Below, piece by piece: positions 49,074-58,240 of a stretch of 64,000 nt of DNA. The DNA is from Clostridia bacterium (GTDB lineage: Bacteria; Bacillota; Clostridia; Christensenellales; Borkfalkiaceae). The translations under genes and the position numbers were made by a program. The stretch is from positions 1-64,000 of the forward strand of contig JAFQGG010000037.1 in the NCBI GenBank assembly GCA_017415505.1, in the 5' to 3' direction. Every line of letters begins with the position of its first letter. Position 1 is the first letter of the stretch. The notes under the pieces are model-generated. The model was not told the origin of the DNA. It ran no database searches and saw nothing but the letters and a program-made list of their open reading frames with translations.

Positions 49074-52000
49074 TTAGGTCAACTTGATACAAGATTCGGG
49101 TAAGAATCCCGAAAGTTCCGCCATCAAAGCCTTCCCAACCGTTACCTTTTGCGTGCAAAGCATTTTCTTGCCGTTTTTCACGAAATACACGCTCGTTTCC
49201 CCCTCGTAAAAGGTGAGCGTTTCCAACAGTTCTTCAATATCTTCGTCCAAAAGTTCGGAAACGTTGAGCCAAAGCTTCTTCTCGGCGTCGGGCTTATCCG
49301 CTACGGGCGTTTCTTTTCTTTGTACCCGCTCGGTCGTTACGGGCGTAGCCACTATCGGCTGTTCCGTCGCCCCGTTCGCGTTTTCCAAAGAAAACTCCGA
49401 CATTCTCTCTACGATAATTGCGGGCGGTTTTTCCCCGTCGATACTCATTTTACCCGAAATGGAAACGACCTTATCCGCTTCGAGGAAAGAACGAATTTTA
49501 TCGTATACCTTGGGGAAGCACACGCATTCTATCGAACCGTACAAATCTTCCACGGTGACGAACGCCATGATCGTGCCCGATTTCGTCTTTAATTTTTTAT
49601 ACGCGGAAATCATACCGCCCATGGTAAGCGTCATACCGTCGGCAAGCTCCGTATACGTTTTCGCGCCCGTTTCCTCGTCTTCCGTATACGCGTTGAGTGC
49701 GGAACAGTTGAACGTGCAGTTTTTGAAATACGGGGTAAACTTTTCAAACGGGTGTCCGCTCACGTAGACGCCGAGTACCGATTTTTCCTTGGAAAGTCTT
49801 TCCATGGTTTCGTACTCGGGGATATTGGGATAGTGAATTTCAATCTCCATTTCCTCCACACCGCCAAACTCTGCCCCCAACCCAAACAGCGAAATTTGCG
49901 CGCCGTCCTTTTGTTTGTCGCGAGCGGAAACGCGGGTGAGTACTTCCTCGTAAACAGAAGCGAATTGCGAACGGGTATATCCAAAGGAATCGAACGCGCC
50001 CGCGTAAATAAGACTTTCCACGATACGCTTATTGATATGCTTACCGCAACGCACGGCAAAGTCGGCAAAATCTTTGAACAAGCCGTTCTCGTTACGCTCG
50101 GCGATAACGGAAGCGATCGCTTCCTGACCAACGCCACGGAGCGCGCCAAGCCCGATTCGAAGTCCGTTCCCCTCTACCCAGAAAATCTCTTTTGATTTAT
50201 TGATATCGGGGGGAAGCACGGCGATATTTTTTTCCTTCATATACATGATATATTTGGAAATTTCTTCGATTTTATCGATACGGTCGTTCAAAATACCCGC
50301 AAGGAATTCTTTGGGATAAAACGCTTTCAAATACGCCGTACGGTACGCGACCACCGCGTACGCCGCCGCGTGCGATTTGTTGAACGCGTAGGAAGCGAAG
50401 CTTTCCATGTCCGCAAAGATCTTCGCGGCTACCTCCGCGGGTATCCCAAGGTGCGCGCAACCCGTAATCCCCTCGGCGGGCGCGCCGTAAATAAATTTAT
50501 CCTTTTGCTCCATGAGCTCTTTCTTCTTCTTTTTCGCCATGGCGCGACGGACGAGGTCGGCTTGTCCGAGCGTATATCCCGCAAGGTCTTGGAAAATACG
50601 CATAACTTGTTCTTGATATATGATAACGCCGTACGAATTTTTAAGAATCGGTTCAAGATAAGGCGTGTCGTAAACGATTTCCTCAGGGTGGTGTTTATTC
50701 CGAATATAGGTGGGAATAAAGTCCATTGGACCGGGACGGTACAGCGATATACCTGCAATCAAGTCTTCCAAACAGGTCGGTTGCAAGTCTTTCATGAACT
50801 TTTTCATACCGCCTTGTTCGAGTTGGAACACCGCGTCCGTATCCCCGGACGAGATTAATTGATACGCTTCGGGAACGTCCACGCCGATTTTATTGAAGTC
50901 GATATCGATTCCCAAGCCCTCCTTGATATAGGTAAGCGTATTTTGAATATCCGTAAGCGTGGTAAGCGCGAGGAAGTCCATTTTCAACATTCCTACGGCT
51001 TCCACCTCTTTCATGTCGAACTGCGTAACGATATCCTCGCCGTTTCTCGCAAGCGGAACGTTATCGGAAAGCACCTTGTTACAAATAACGACGCCCGCGG
51101 CGTGCTCGGAGGTATTTTTGGGCATACCCTCCAACTTCAAGCCCATGTCGATAACGCGACGAAGCTCCTCGTTCGTTTCGTAAACCTCGATAAACTCCGA
51201 GTTTTTCTTCTTTTTTTGCTCTTCGAGATTTTTCTCTATCTCCTTTCTCTTATCCTCGTCCAAAGCGGGGTCGGCGAGCTGTTTTTCGATTTTGGGAATC
51301 TTTCTACCCAAAAGTTCCCCGATCGTCGATTTGCCGTCCATGAGCTTTGCCACCTTGTCCGTTTCCGAATACGGTACGCCCATAACGCGCCCCACGTCTT
51401 TGATTACGGCGCGCGAAGCGAGCGTACCGAAAGTGACGATTTGCGCCACGTTTTCGGGGTGGTATTTCTCACGAACGTATTCGATCGTTTCGTATCTGCG
51501 TTTCGTACAAAAGTCCACGTCGAAGTCGGGCATGGACACACGGTCGGGGTTCAAGAAACGCTCAAAAATCAAATCGTAGCGCAACGGGTCTACGTCGGTG
51601 ATACCGATAGAATACGCAACGATACTGCCAACGCCCGAACCGCGCCCAGGTCCAACGGGAATCCCGTTCAATCTCGACCAGTTGATATAGTCCCAAACGA
51701 TCAAGAAGTAATCGGCAAAACCCATTTTAATGATGATACCAAGCTCGTATTCCACGCGTGCCTTAATTTCGGGGGTGATATCCGCGTAACGCCCCTGCAA
51801 TCCCTCCCAAGTAAGGCGCGTTAAATAATCGGGCGAAGTCGAACCGTCGTCCGGTTTGTAGAGAGGAATCAACGAAGTATCGCGAATGGGGTCGCCCTTG
51901 GGCGTAAGATCGAAAACGGGTTCTTCGATTTTATTCGCAATCACACGCGTGTTGGTAATCGCCTCGGGTACGTAATGGAAAAGTTCCATCATTTCGTCGC

Positions 52001-52730
52001 CCGATTTCATATAAAACTCGTGCTGTTCAAAGCGCATTTTCGGCTGTGCCAGCGTGGATTTCGTTTGAATACAAAGCAAAATTTCGTGCGCTTCCCAATC
52101 CTCTTTTTCGATATAGTGCACGTCGTTCGTCGCTACGAGTTGAATATCGAGTTCCCGCGCAATCTTAATCAAATCGGGTAAAATTTGCTTTTGTTCCGCA
52201 ATGCCGTGGTCTTGCAATTCGATATAAAAATCCTCGCCGTAAACCCCTTTCATTTCCGCAGCCCACGCTTTTGCCACGTCGTAATCTCCGCGAAGCAAAA
52301 GTTGCGGCAATCTACCCGCCAAGCAAGCGGAAAGGCAAATTACGCCCTCGCTGTACTGCTTGATCAAATCGTAGCTTATGCGCGGTTTTCCGCCGTAATA
52401 CCCGTCGATATACGAAAGGGAATCGAGCTTGACGATATTCTTATACCCCGTTTTATTCTTGGCGAGCAAAACGAGGTGTTCGTTTTTCACGCCGAATTGG
52501 CGCGCCAAATGATCGTCTACGGCGTAAAGCTCGCAACCGATAATATACTTTATCTTTTTCTTGACGCACTCCTCCGCAAAATAGAGGCTGGCGTACATAT
52601 TCCCGTGATCGGTAATGGCGCAGGCGTCGATATTATTCTTAACCAAGTGATCGATAAGATCGTCCACCTTTGCCGCACCGTCTAAAAGACTGTATTCCGT
52701 ATGTAGATGTAAGTGTACAAAATCCGTCAT
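49074..52730 (-). CDS. dnaE: DNA polymerase III alpha subunit (DnaE)
   Basis: 1218 residues. N-terminal PHP domain (FVHLHLHTEYSLLDGA, ITDHGNMYAS), palm with VGPGRGSGVGSIVAYSIGITD and PDFDVDFC for catalytic Asp residues, fingers, helix-hairpin-helix (GLGALRGVGQEAI) and a C-terminal OB fold (TMGGMISAYKKLKTKSGTIMA). The size is that of DnaE1 rather than the shorter DnaE3. Clostridia also use PolC, so this may be the lagging-strand or helper polymerase; that gene is outside the window. Starts six bases after whiA. Confidence 0.95.
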   Translation of the reverse strand: MTDFVHLHLHTEYSLLDGAAKVDDLIDHLVKNNIDACAITDHGNMYASLYFAEECVKKKIKYIIGCELYAVDDHLARQFGVKNEHLVLLAKNKTGYKNIVKLDSLSYIDGYYGGKPRISYDLIKQYSEGVICLSACLAGRLPQLLLRGDYDVAKAWAAEMKGVYGEDFYIELQDHGIAEQKQILPDLIKIARELDIQLVATNDVHYIEKEDWEAHEILLCIQTKSTLAQPKMRFEQHEFYMKSGDEMMELFHYVPEAITNTRVIANKIEEPVFDLTPKGDPIRDTSLIPLYKPDDGSTSPDYLTRLTWEGLQGRYADITPEIKARVEYELGIIIKMGFADYFLIVWDYINWSRLNGIPVGPGRGSGVGSIVAYSIGITDVDPLRYDLIFERFLNPDRVSMPDFDVDFCTKRRYETIEYVREKYHPENVAQIVTFGTLASRAVIKDVGRVMGVPYSETDKVAKLMDGKSTIGELLGRKIPKIEKQLADPALDEDKRKEIEKNLEEQKKKKNSEFIEVYETNEELRRVIDMGLKLEGMPKNTSEHAAGVVICNKVLSDNVPLARNGEDIVTQFDMKEVEAVGMLKMDFLALTTLTDIQNTLTYIKEGLGIDIDFNKIGVDVPEAYQLISSGDTDAVFQLEQGGMKKFMKDLQPTCLEDLIAGISLYRPGPMDFIPTYIRNKHHPEEIVYDTPYLEPILKNSYGVIIYQEQVMRIFQDLAGYTLGQADLVRRAMAKKKKKELMEQKDKFIYGAPAEGITGCAHLGIPAEVAAKIFADMESFASYAFNKSHAAAYAVVAYRTAYLKAFYPKEFLAGILNDRIDKIEEISKYIMYMKEKNIAVLPPDINKSKEIFWVEGNGLRIGLGALRGVGQEAIASVIAERNENGLFKDFADFAVRCGKHINKRIVESLIYAGAFDSFGYTRSQFASVYEEVLTRVSARDKQKDGAQISLFGLGAEFGGVEEMEIEIHYPNIPEYETMERLSKEKSVLGVYVSGHPFEKFTPYFKNCTFNCSALNAYTEDEETGAKTYTELADGMTLTMGGMISAYKKLKTKSGTIMAFVTVEDLYGSIECVCFPKVYDKIRSFLEADKVVSISGKMSIDGEKPPAIIVERMSEFSLENANGATEQPIVATPVTTERVQRKETPVADKPDAEKKLWLNVSELLDEDIEELLETLTFYEGETSVYFVKNGKKMLCTQKVTVGKALMAELSGFLPESCIKLT

Positions 52731-52736
52731 ATCTTC

Positions 52737-53678
52737 CTACTCCAATTCCCCCGCCAATTCCATTAGTTTTCGCATACGGTGATTCAAGCAACTCTTGCTT
52801 ATTCCCAAATATTCGGAAAGTTCTTTGAGCGACATAGTCGGGTGTTGCAATCGCACGAGTGCAAGCGTGCGCAACTCTTCACTCAAATCTTTGAACGATT
52901 CGTCCTCTTTTAGCCTACGAATGGCAACCACCTGTTTTACGGCGGCAATCGCCACCTTATCCGCATTGCCCGCCATACAGTTTTTCGCGCGGTTATCGTG
53001 ATTCGCCTCGTCCCGCTTTTCCACGAGTGCGGTAAATTTTTTCAAGGCGTTTTCCGCACCGATCAAAGAAAGGAAATCGGAAATAGCCTCCTTGCTCTTG
53101 ATATACGCAACGAAGTCGTCCTTGCGTTCCGCCAAACGCGCAATCACCTCAAACTCGTCCAGCAAAGCGCAAAAATCCCACGCCGTCTTTCGTTCGGAAA
53201 ACACGATTTCCAGGTGATAGCCCGTCCCGCCTTTGGGCAACGAACAGCTACCGCCCCCGAGAAACGCACCCCGCACGAACGCGATTTTTCTCGCCTCGGT
53301 TTTTACGAGCGAAGGCAGGATTCCCTCCCGCAAGAGGGTAGTCCCCTTTTTTAACAAACCAAGCTCTTTCAATACGCGAATAGCTTCCCGTTCGGGGCAA
53401 AGCAAAACGAGCTTGTCCCTACCGCTCATTCTATCCATCGCGGCGTGCGTAACGGTAAGTTCCGTGCCGAATATTTCGTAAAACGCGTTCATGAAATATT
53501 CCGCCACGCACTCCGTTTCACTCACGAGAAAAAAGGTGGGCGTACCCTCGCTTACGCCAAGCGTACCGCTCGTACGCACGAACGCGGAAAACGCGGCGCG
53601 TTTTGCCCCGCTTTCTTGGTTCTTTTCGCTCGATTCGCGCGCGATTATTTCCTTTTTTATCTCCGAAGTAAAACTCAT
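52737..53678 (-). CDS. whiA: DNA-binding protein WhiA
   Basis: 313 residues. WhiA N-terminus (SFTSEIKKEIIA), LAGLIDADG-like core (FVRGAFLGGGSCSLPKGGTGYHLEI), and C-terminal helix-turn-helix with HPTMSLKELSEYLGISKSCLNHRMRKL. It is linked to sporulation in actinomycetes and to division and chromosome segregation in Firmicutes. In Bacillus it follows rapZ and the YvcK gene; here a PHP-domain gene and murB precede it instead, 5 bases upstream. Confidence 0.95.
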   Translation of the reverse strand: MSFTSEIKKEIIARESSEKNQESGAKRAAFSAFVRTSGTLGVSEGTPTFFLVSETECVAEYFMNAFYEIFGTELTVTHAAMDRMSGRDKLVLLCPEREAIRVLKELGLLKKGTTLLREGILPSLVKTEARKIAFVRGAFLGGGSCSLPKGGTGYHLEIVFSERKTAWDFCALLDEFEVIARLAERKDDFVAYIKSKEAISDFLSLIGAENALKKFTALVEKRDEANHDNRAKNCMAGNADKVAIAAVKQVVAIRRLKEDESFKDLSEELRTLALVRLQHPTMSLKELSEYLGISKSCLNHRMRKLMELAGELE

Positions 53679-53683
53679 AACGA

Positions 53684-54463
53684 TTACAAATGCTTTTTGA
53701 ATTGTGCAAAACGGAAGGACGGATACCGCCCCTCGATATTGTCGATTCTATCCATAGGGAAATTTATTCGGGCGAGTTGTTCGTCTACGAGCTTCGTATC
53801 CCCTACGCGCTGTGCGGAATGTGCGTCCGAATCGATAATAAACCGCGCGCTCGTCTTTGCCACGATATCGCAAAGCTCCTCGTCCGTCAAATGTTTTTTC
53901 TTAGAATTCAACTCGATATACGTGCCGTAATCCGCCGCGCACTTCGCAACTTCTAACGCATTTGCGTCGCAAAGATAATTCAAATGCGTAACCGCGTCGA
54001 TCGGATTATTCTTGATCGCGTTGATATACGCCGTCGTGTTTTGTTTGATTAGCCGATCGGAAGACTTCAAAGAAAACAAATGCGTCAAGGCGTTCCCAAA
54101 CCCGTACGACCAACGCTCGGAAAGTTTTTCGTGACGGATATATACGTGATGTCCGCAAAGGTAGATATCGAAATTCTCGTAATCCTTTTCGGTGAGATCG
54201 CCCGTACCCGTGTGTACGCCTCGAATATTCGATTCGATGCCCACGAGCACCTTTACCCCGTATTTTTTCTCCGCTTCCTTACATTCCGCGATATACGAGG
54301 GCACTTCTTTTCTGCGCAACCCGTATACGATATGCGAAAAGCCGTGGTCGGTGATGGCAATTTCTTTTAAGCCTAACTCTTTTGCCTTCGCCACGTTTTC
54401 GTCTACGGTGTTTTCCCCGTGCGAATAAGGCGTATGCGTATGATAATCTCCCGTTAAAAGCAT
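53684..54463 (-). CDS. PHP-domain phosphoesterase
   Basis: 259 residues. Metal-binding motifs DYHTHTPYSHG, ITDHG, GIESNIRG, HHVY, THLNY, ELNSKK and IDSDAHS are all present, so an active trinuclear-metal hydrolase of the YcdX/HisK type is likely. HisK would dephosphorylate histidinol phosphate, but there are no his genes here, and the place between murB and whiA gives no substrate. Start at 54463 with AGGAGAA site. Fully intact. Confidence 0.85.
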   Translation of the reverse strand: MLLTGDYHTHTPYSHGENTVDENVAKAKELGLKEIAITDHGFSHIVYGLRRKEVPSYIAECKEAEKKYGVKVLVGIESNIRGVHTGTGDLTEKDYENFDIYLCGHHVYIRHEKLSERWSYGFGNALTHLFSLKSSDRLIKQNTTAYINAIKNNPIDAVTHLNYLCDANALEVAKCAADYGTYIELNSKKKHLTDEELCDIVAKTSARFIIDSDAHSAQRVGDTKLVDEQLARINFPMDRIDNIEGRYPSFRFAQFKKHL

Positions 54464-54481
54464 ATTTTCTCCTATTACTTG

Positions 54482-55351
54482 TCAATCCAAGTACCGTATT
54501 TCCTCTTGCAACACTATTTTATACTGTGCAAAAACCGCGTTTTTTACAACGGCAATCAAGTTTTTAATATCTTCCGAAGTCGCGTGCCCGTCGTTGATAA
54601 TAAAATTTGCGTGTTCTTTCGAAATACGCGCACCGCCGAAGCGATAATCTTTCAAGCCCGCGCCCTCAATCAATTTTCCCGCGACATATCCCTGCGGGTT
54701 TTTGAACACGCAACCCATACTCCGCCCCTTGGGCAAATGCGCACGGCGTTTTTCGTAAATAGCAATCCGATTTTCCACCGTTTCCGTATCCGTGCGTTTC
54801 CATTTGATTTTTGCGCCTAAAATCACCGCGCCGTTTTGCATAAACGCGCTGTTTTTATACGAATACCCACATTCCGCAACCGATAAACGCTCCACTTTGC
54901 CGTCTATATACGCCTTTACGAATTCCACCGTGTCCGCGATATATTCTCCGCTCACACCCGCGTTCATGTACAGCGCACCGCCGAGCGTGCAAGGTATTCC
55001 CGTCAAGAACTCCGCCCCGCTCAATCCAACCTTTCGACAGTAGCGAAGGAGCGCGCCCGCCGTAACGCCCGCCTCTATATACACGCCGTTCTCCTCGCGG
55101 ATATCTTTCATGCGTTTGGTACAAATGACGGCGCGTTTGGAAACGCCGTCCGCGGGCAAAACGTTGCTCAAACAACCGAGTACGCGATACGCCTTCCCTT
55201 CCGTTTCCAAATACTCCAACAGGCGCACGAACGATTCTTCGCTTTTTGGAAAAAACGCTTCGCGGGCAATCCCCCCGCAACCGATCGTTGCGCGTAGAGC
55301 AAAATCGAACGGGCGTTCGATAGAATAATCGTCTAAATCCAAACGGCTCAT
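54482..55351 (-). CDS. murB: UDP-N-acetylenolpyruvoylglucosamine reductase
   Basis: NADPH-dependent flavoenzyme of peptidoglycan precursor synthesis. 289 residues: LGCLSNVLPADGV replaces the common LGxGSN FAD loop, GIPCTLGGALYMNAG, YSYKNSAF, MGCVFKNP with Cys at the proton-donor position, and GLKDYRFGGARISKEHANFI. Slightly divergent in the FAD loop but complete. First gene of the murB-PHP-whiA-dnaE run. Its ribosome site is GGAGGGA. Confidence 0.92.
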   Translation of the reverse strand: MSRLDLDDYSIERPFDFALRATIGCGGIAREAFFPKSEESFVRLLEYLETEGKAYRVLGCLSNVLPADGVSKRAVICTKRMKDIREENGVYIEAGVTAGALLRYCRKVGLSGAEFLTGIPCTLGGALYMNAGVSGEYIADTVEFVKAYIDGKVERLSVAECGYSYKNSAFMQNGAVILGAKIKWKRTDTETVENRIAIYEKRRAHLPKGRSMGCVFKNPQGYVAGKLIEGAGLKDYRFGGARISKEHANFIINDGHATSEDIKNLIAVVKNAVFAQYKIVLQEEIRYLD

Positions 55352-55480
55352 AACGATTCCCTCCTATTATAACATATTTTTCATTTTTTTGAAAGTGTTT
55401 GCCGTAAGGTTACGGCAATTTTTTTAGATATTCTTTATACGATATGCCAAGGCGCGCTCGCTTATGCCCGCGCGCACGTA

Positions 55481-55516
55481 AAAAGAGCCCGAACGAAAAA
55501 CCGCCCGAGCTCTTTT
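55481..55516 (-). terminator. Terminator after nagA
   Basis: AAAAGAGC (55481-55488) and GCTCTTTT (55509-55516) with an imperfect GC core; Ts follow on the minus strand. A separate stem GCCGTAA/TTACGGC with seven Ts on the plus strand lies at about 55400-55424. Confidence 0.7.
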
Positions 55517-55542
55517 ATAAGAGGAAATAATCTATGAGCAAA

Positions 55543-56691
55543 TTAAGCTTTGTATACGACCTCTCCACCGCGAACGGTCATAAGAACGTCGTAATTTTCG
55601 TTGATTACGGTGAAATCCGCGCGTTTGCCGAGCGCAATGCTCCCCGCCTCGCCGTCTATCCCCAAAGTTTTCGCAGGATTGATCGTCGCGTAGTCAACCG
55701 CCTGCGTGAACGGAACGCCCACCTTTTCCACCATATTTTGCACGGCGCGGTTCATGCGAAGTACGCTTCCAGCAAGCGTGCCGTCGGCAAGTCTTGCTTC
55801 CCCGTTTTTCACGTATACCGTTTGCCCGCCAAGCTCACTCACGCCGTCGGGAATCCCCTTGGCGCGCATAGCGTCGGTAATGAGCGTGAGTTTATCCACG
55901 GGCTTATTCTTCACGAGTAAGCGCATCGCGGGTACGGATACGTGAATCGTATCGCAAATTAACTCGCAATTCAATTCGTCGAGAAGCATTGCGCTTCCCA
56001 CCGTACCGATTTCACGGTGATGCAAAGCCGTTTGCGCGTTGTAGGTGTGCGTAACGTTGCTCGCGCCCGCATCAATCGCCTTTACGATATCCTCGTATTT
56101 TGCGCCCGTGTGCCCGATAGAGGCAACCACGCCTTGCGTTTTCAAGTAGCGGATAAATTCTTCCGCGCCTTCCACTTCGGGCGCAAGCGTGATAATTTTA
56201 ATCGCGTTCCCGCTCGCTTCGTTGTATTTATCGAAAGCTTCTTTATCGGGAGCTTTTACGTATTCGAGAGGTTGCGCGCCTTTATGCGCCGCCGCAATAA
56301 ACGGACCTTCGAGATGTACGCCCACCACGCGCGCGCCGTCTTTGGAATCCGCTTCGCGGTACGCTTTCACCGCTTGCATTGCCTTGGTAATATTTTCGGG
56401 GCTTTGCGTCATCGTGGTAACGAGGAAGGAAGTCGTTCCTTCCGCCGCAACCGTCTTGGCGATCACGGAGATATCCTCCACCGTTCCGTCCATACCGTCG
56501 CTACCGCCCGCACCGTGGATATGTTGATCGATAAATCCGGGCAACACGATCGCGTTTTCGGGCAATTCGATAATTTCCGCGCCCTTTTCCATGCAACGGG
56601 AAATCTTCTCGATTTTGTCGCCGAAACAAACGGTTGTTTTCTTCAATCCCTCACCGTCTACGTAGACGGTGGCGTTCTTAAAACATTTCAT
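55543..56691 (-). CDS. nagA: N-acetylglucosamine-6-phosphate deacetylase
   Basis: Converts GlcNAc-6-phosphate to glucosamine-6-phosphate. 382 residues of the amidohydrolase superfamily. LPGFIDQHIHGAGG has the metal motif, HLEGPFI the conserved Glu, IGHTGAKYEDI and VTHTYNAQTALHHREIG the His ligands, and LITDAMRAKG the catalytic Asp. No N-terminal HxH is lost. It follows the ROK kinase gene by 19 bases and ends the operon; nagB is not in the window. Confidence 0.95.
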   Translation of the reverse strand: MKCFKNATVYVDGEGLKKTTVCFGDKIEKISRCMEKGAEIIELPENAIVLPGFIDQHIHGAGGSDGMDGTVEDISVIAKTVAAEGTTSFLVTTMTQSPENITKAMQAVKAYREADSKDGARVVGVHLEGPFIAAAHKGAQPLEYVKAPDKEAFDKYNEASGNAIKIITLAPEVEGAEEFIRYLKTQGVVASIGHTGAKYEDIVKAIDAGASNVTHTYNAQTALHHREIGTVGSAMLLDELNCELICDTIHVSVPAMRLLVKNKPVDKLTLITDAMRAKGIPDGVSELGGQTVYVKNGEARLADGTLAGSVLRMNRAVQNMVEKVGVPFTQAVDYATINPAKTLGIDGEAGSIALGKRADFTVINENYDVLMTVRGGEVVYKA

Positions 56692-56710
56692 ATATTCAAC
56701 GCTCCTTATA

Positions 56711-58090
56711 TTACTCGTTTGCAGGCAAGCTCGCCGCGGCGATACTTTGCCCTACGCGACGGTTCTTTTCGTCGGGCAAGCCGATATCCAAGCCCGCAAA
56801 TTCGGGGTATTCCTCCGCCAAAACCTGTTTGCAGGTGGAAAGAATGATATCCCCGCCTTTTCCGCCCATAACGCGACCGAGCAAAAGCATATGCTTGATA
56901 TCGTAGAATTTTGCGTAGAAGGGAATCGTATGCGCCAAATATACGCCGATATCCTCGTAAATTTGTTTCGCGAGTTCGTCGTCTTTTTCCATGAGCGCTT
57001 GGATTACTTTGAGTTTTTGCGCGGGCGTCAATCCCTCTTCAAACTTGAATCCACCGTATTCCGCAAGCTTAATCACCGCGTCCTGCGAGAAATATTTACA
57101 GCCTACGCCAAAATCCCCGCTCCATTCGTCTTGCATTGCGTTTTCGTTGAAATCTATGGGCGCAAACGCAAGCTCGGAAAGCCAACCGTTAATACCGCCC
57201 TGCGTGTTGATATATCCAACCGCTTCGCTCGTACCCATCGCGATACCCAAAACGCCGTTGTCCTCCAAGTCAATCGCGCCTGCAAGCGCGGTTACGTCGC
57301 CGTCGTTGGCAACTTCCAAGGGAATCTCCTTGCCAAGTTCCTTGCTCATTTCTTTCGCGACGTTGATGTACATATTTTTCACGTAATCGCCGTGCACCGT
57401 TTTGTCTACTTTCAAGAACAGCGAAGCGACCATGATTTTGTTGTCCACGTATACGCCTGCGGACGATACGCCGATCGCGTCTACGGTGGGCATTTTGCTT
57501 GCCGCGGTCTTCATTGCCGTCAAAATTTCATTATAGTGATAGGTGGGGTCGGAAGTAATCTTCGGATTCCAAACGACTTCTTCGCTATACACCACTTCGC
57601 CGTCGATCACCGCGCTCACCTTTCTATCCGAACCGCCCGCGTCAAAGCCGATTCTGCAACCGTTCAAATATCCGCCCACGCGCACGGAATTGTTCTTTTG
57701 CTCGGGGATTTCGTTTTCTTCGAGCCATTCCACTTCAAAAGGTCTTTCGTATACGCCACTCATGAAATCCACGTCGAACGCGCGAAGTCCTTCCATAGTA
57801 TAGGCGTTTTTCAAATACTCGTAAACGGATTTGCTCCCCGCTACGGAAATTTTGAAACCGCCGACCACCCAAAGTATGGTTTTGGCAAGTCTTTCCGCTA
57901 CGCGGAAATTGAGCGCGTCGTTCACGCCGTCTTCAAGCGCATTGTAGGAATATACGTAGTTATAACCGCCGCTTCTTTCGGCAACGATCGTCACCTTTAC
58001 GCTCTTTCCGCTCTTTTTTACCGTTTCGTCGAAATCGCGCAAAGCTTTGATCATGGGATAAAAGTTTTTGTCTAACACAGGCATTCTCAT
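56711..58090 (-). CDS. ROK/ASKHA-family sugar kinase, probable amino-sugar kinase
   Basis: 459 residues, longer than usual ROK kinases (about 300) because of an N-terminal domain of about 140. The ATP-binding fold starts at IGFDAGGSDRKVSAVIDG, then VANDGDVTALAGA and GIAMGTSEAVGYI. C-terminal motif LLLGRVMGGKGGDIIL. With nagA directly downstream it likely phosphorylates N-acetylglucosamine or a related sugar; this is inference from position. Promoter 58123-58150; AGAGG site before the ATG at 58090. Divergent from an AraC regulator. Confidence 0.78.
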   Translation of the reverse strand: MRMPVLDKNFYPMIKALRDFDETVKKSGKSVKVTIVAERSGGYNYVYSYNALEDGVNDALNFRVAERLAKTILWVVGGFKISVAGSKSVYEYLKNAYTMEGLRAFDVDFMSGVYERPFEVEWLEENEIPEQKNNSVRVGGYLNGCRIGFDAGGSDRKVSAVIDGEVVYSEEVVWNPKITSDPTYHYNEILTAMKTAASKMPTVDAIGVSSAGVYVDNKIMVASLFLKVDKTVHGDYVKNMYINVAKEMSKELGKEIPLEVANDGDVTALAGAIDLEDNGVLGIAMGTSEAVGYINTQGGINGWLSELAFAPIDFNENAMQDEWSGDFGVGCKYFSQDAVIKLAEYGGFKFEEGLTPAQKLKVIQALMEKDDELAKQIYEDIGVYLAHTIPFYAKFYDIKHMLLLGRVMGGKGGDIILSTCKQVLAEEYPEFAGLDIGLPDEKNRRVGQSIAAASLPANE

Positions 58091-58122
58091 ATGTTTACAC
58101 CTCTTATTTTTATTGTACTTTT

Positions 58123-58150
58123 ATTATACTACGAATTTTTTATATTTCAA
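58123..58150 (-). promoter_or_regulatory. Promoter of the kinase-nagA operon
   Basis: TTGAAA (58150-58145), 16 bases, TATAAT (58128-58123) on the minus strand. An AAAATATTTC half-site begins 4 bases upstream of the -35 box, where a class II activator would sit. Confidence 0.75.
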
Positions 58151-58153
58151 TGG

Positions 58154-58209
58154 AAAATATTTCTTAAAACTTATAAAATATTTCACAAAAACATAGGTGA
58201 AATATTTTA
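58154..58209. promoter_or_regulatory. Operator region between nagA operon and AraC gene
   Basis: AAAATATTTC occurs at 58154-58163 and 58175-58184, exactly 21 bases apart, typical of AraC-family direct half-sites. TAAAATATTTCAC (58174-58186) and GTGAAATATTTTA (58197-58209) are a perfect 13-base inverted repeat that reaches the -35 box of the AraC gene. Binding by the AraC protein is inferred. Confidence 0.7.
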
Positions 58210-58234
58210 CAAGACGCAAAAAAAATGGTATACT
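58206..58234 (+). promoter_or_regulatory. Promoter of the AraC gene giving a leaderless message
   Basis: TTTACA (58206-58211), 17 bases, TATACT (58229-58234). The predicted start falls at or next to the ATG at 58241, and no ribosome site is present. Confidence 0.65.
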
Positions 58235-58240
58235 TTTTTT

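Noticed and set aside
58091..58240. 50-codon N-terminal extension of the AraC protein
   Set aside because: It covers the promoter and operator repeats and encodes an AT-rich peptide unlike AraC proteins.
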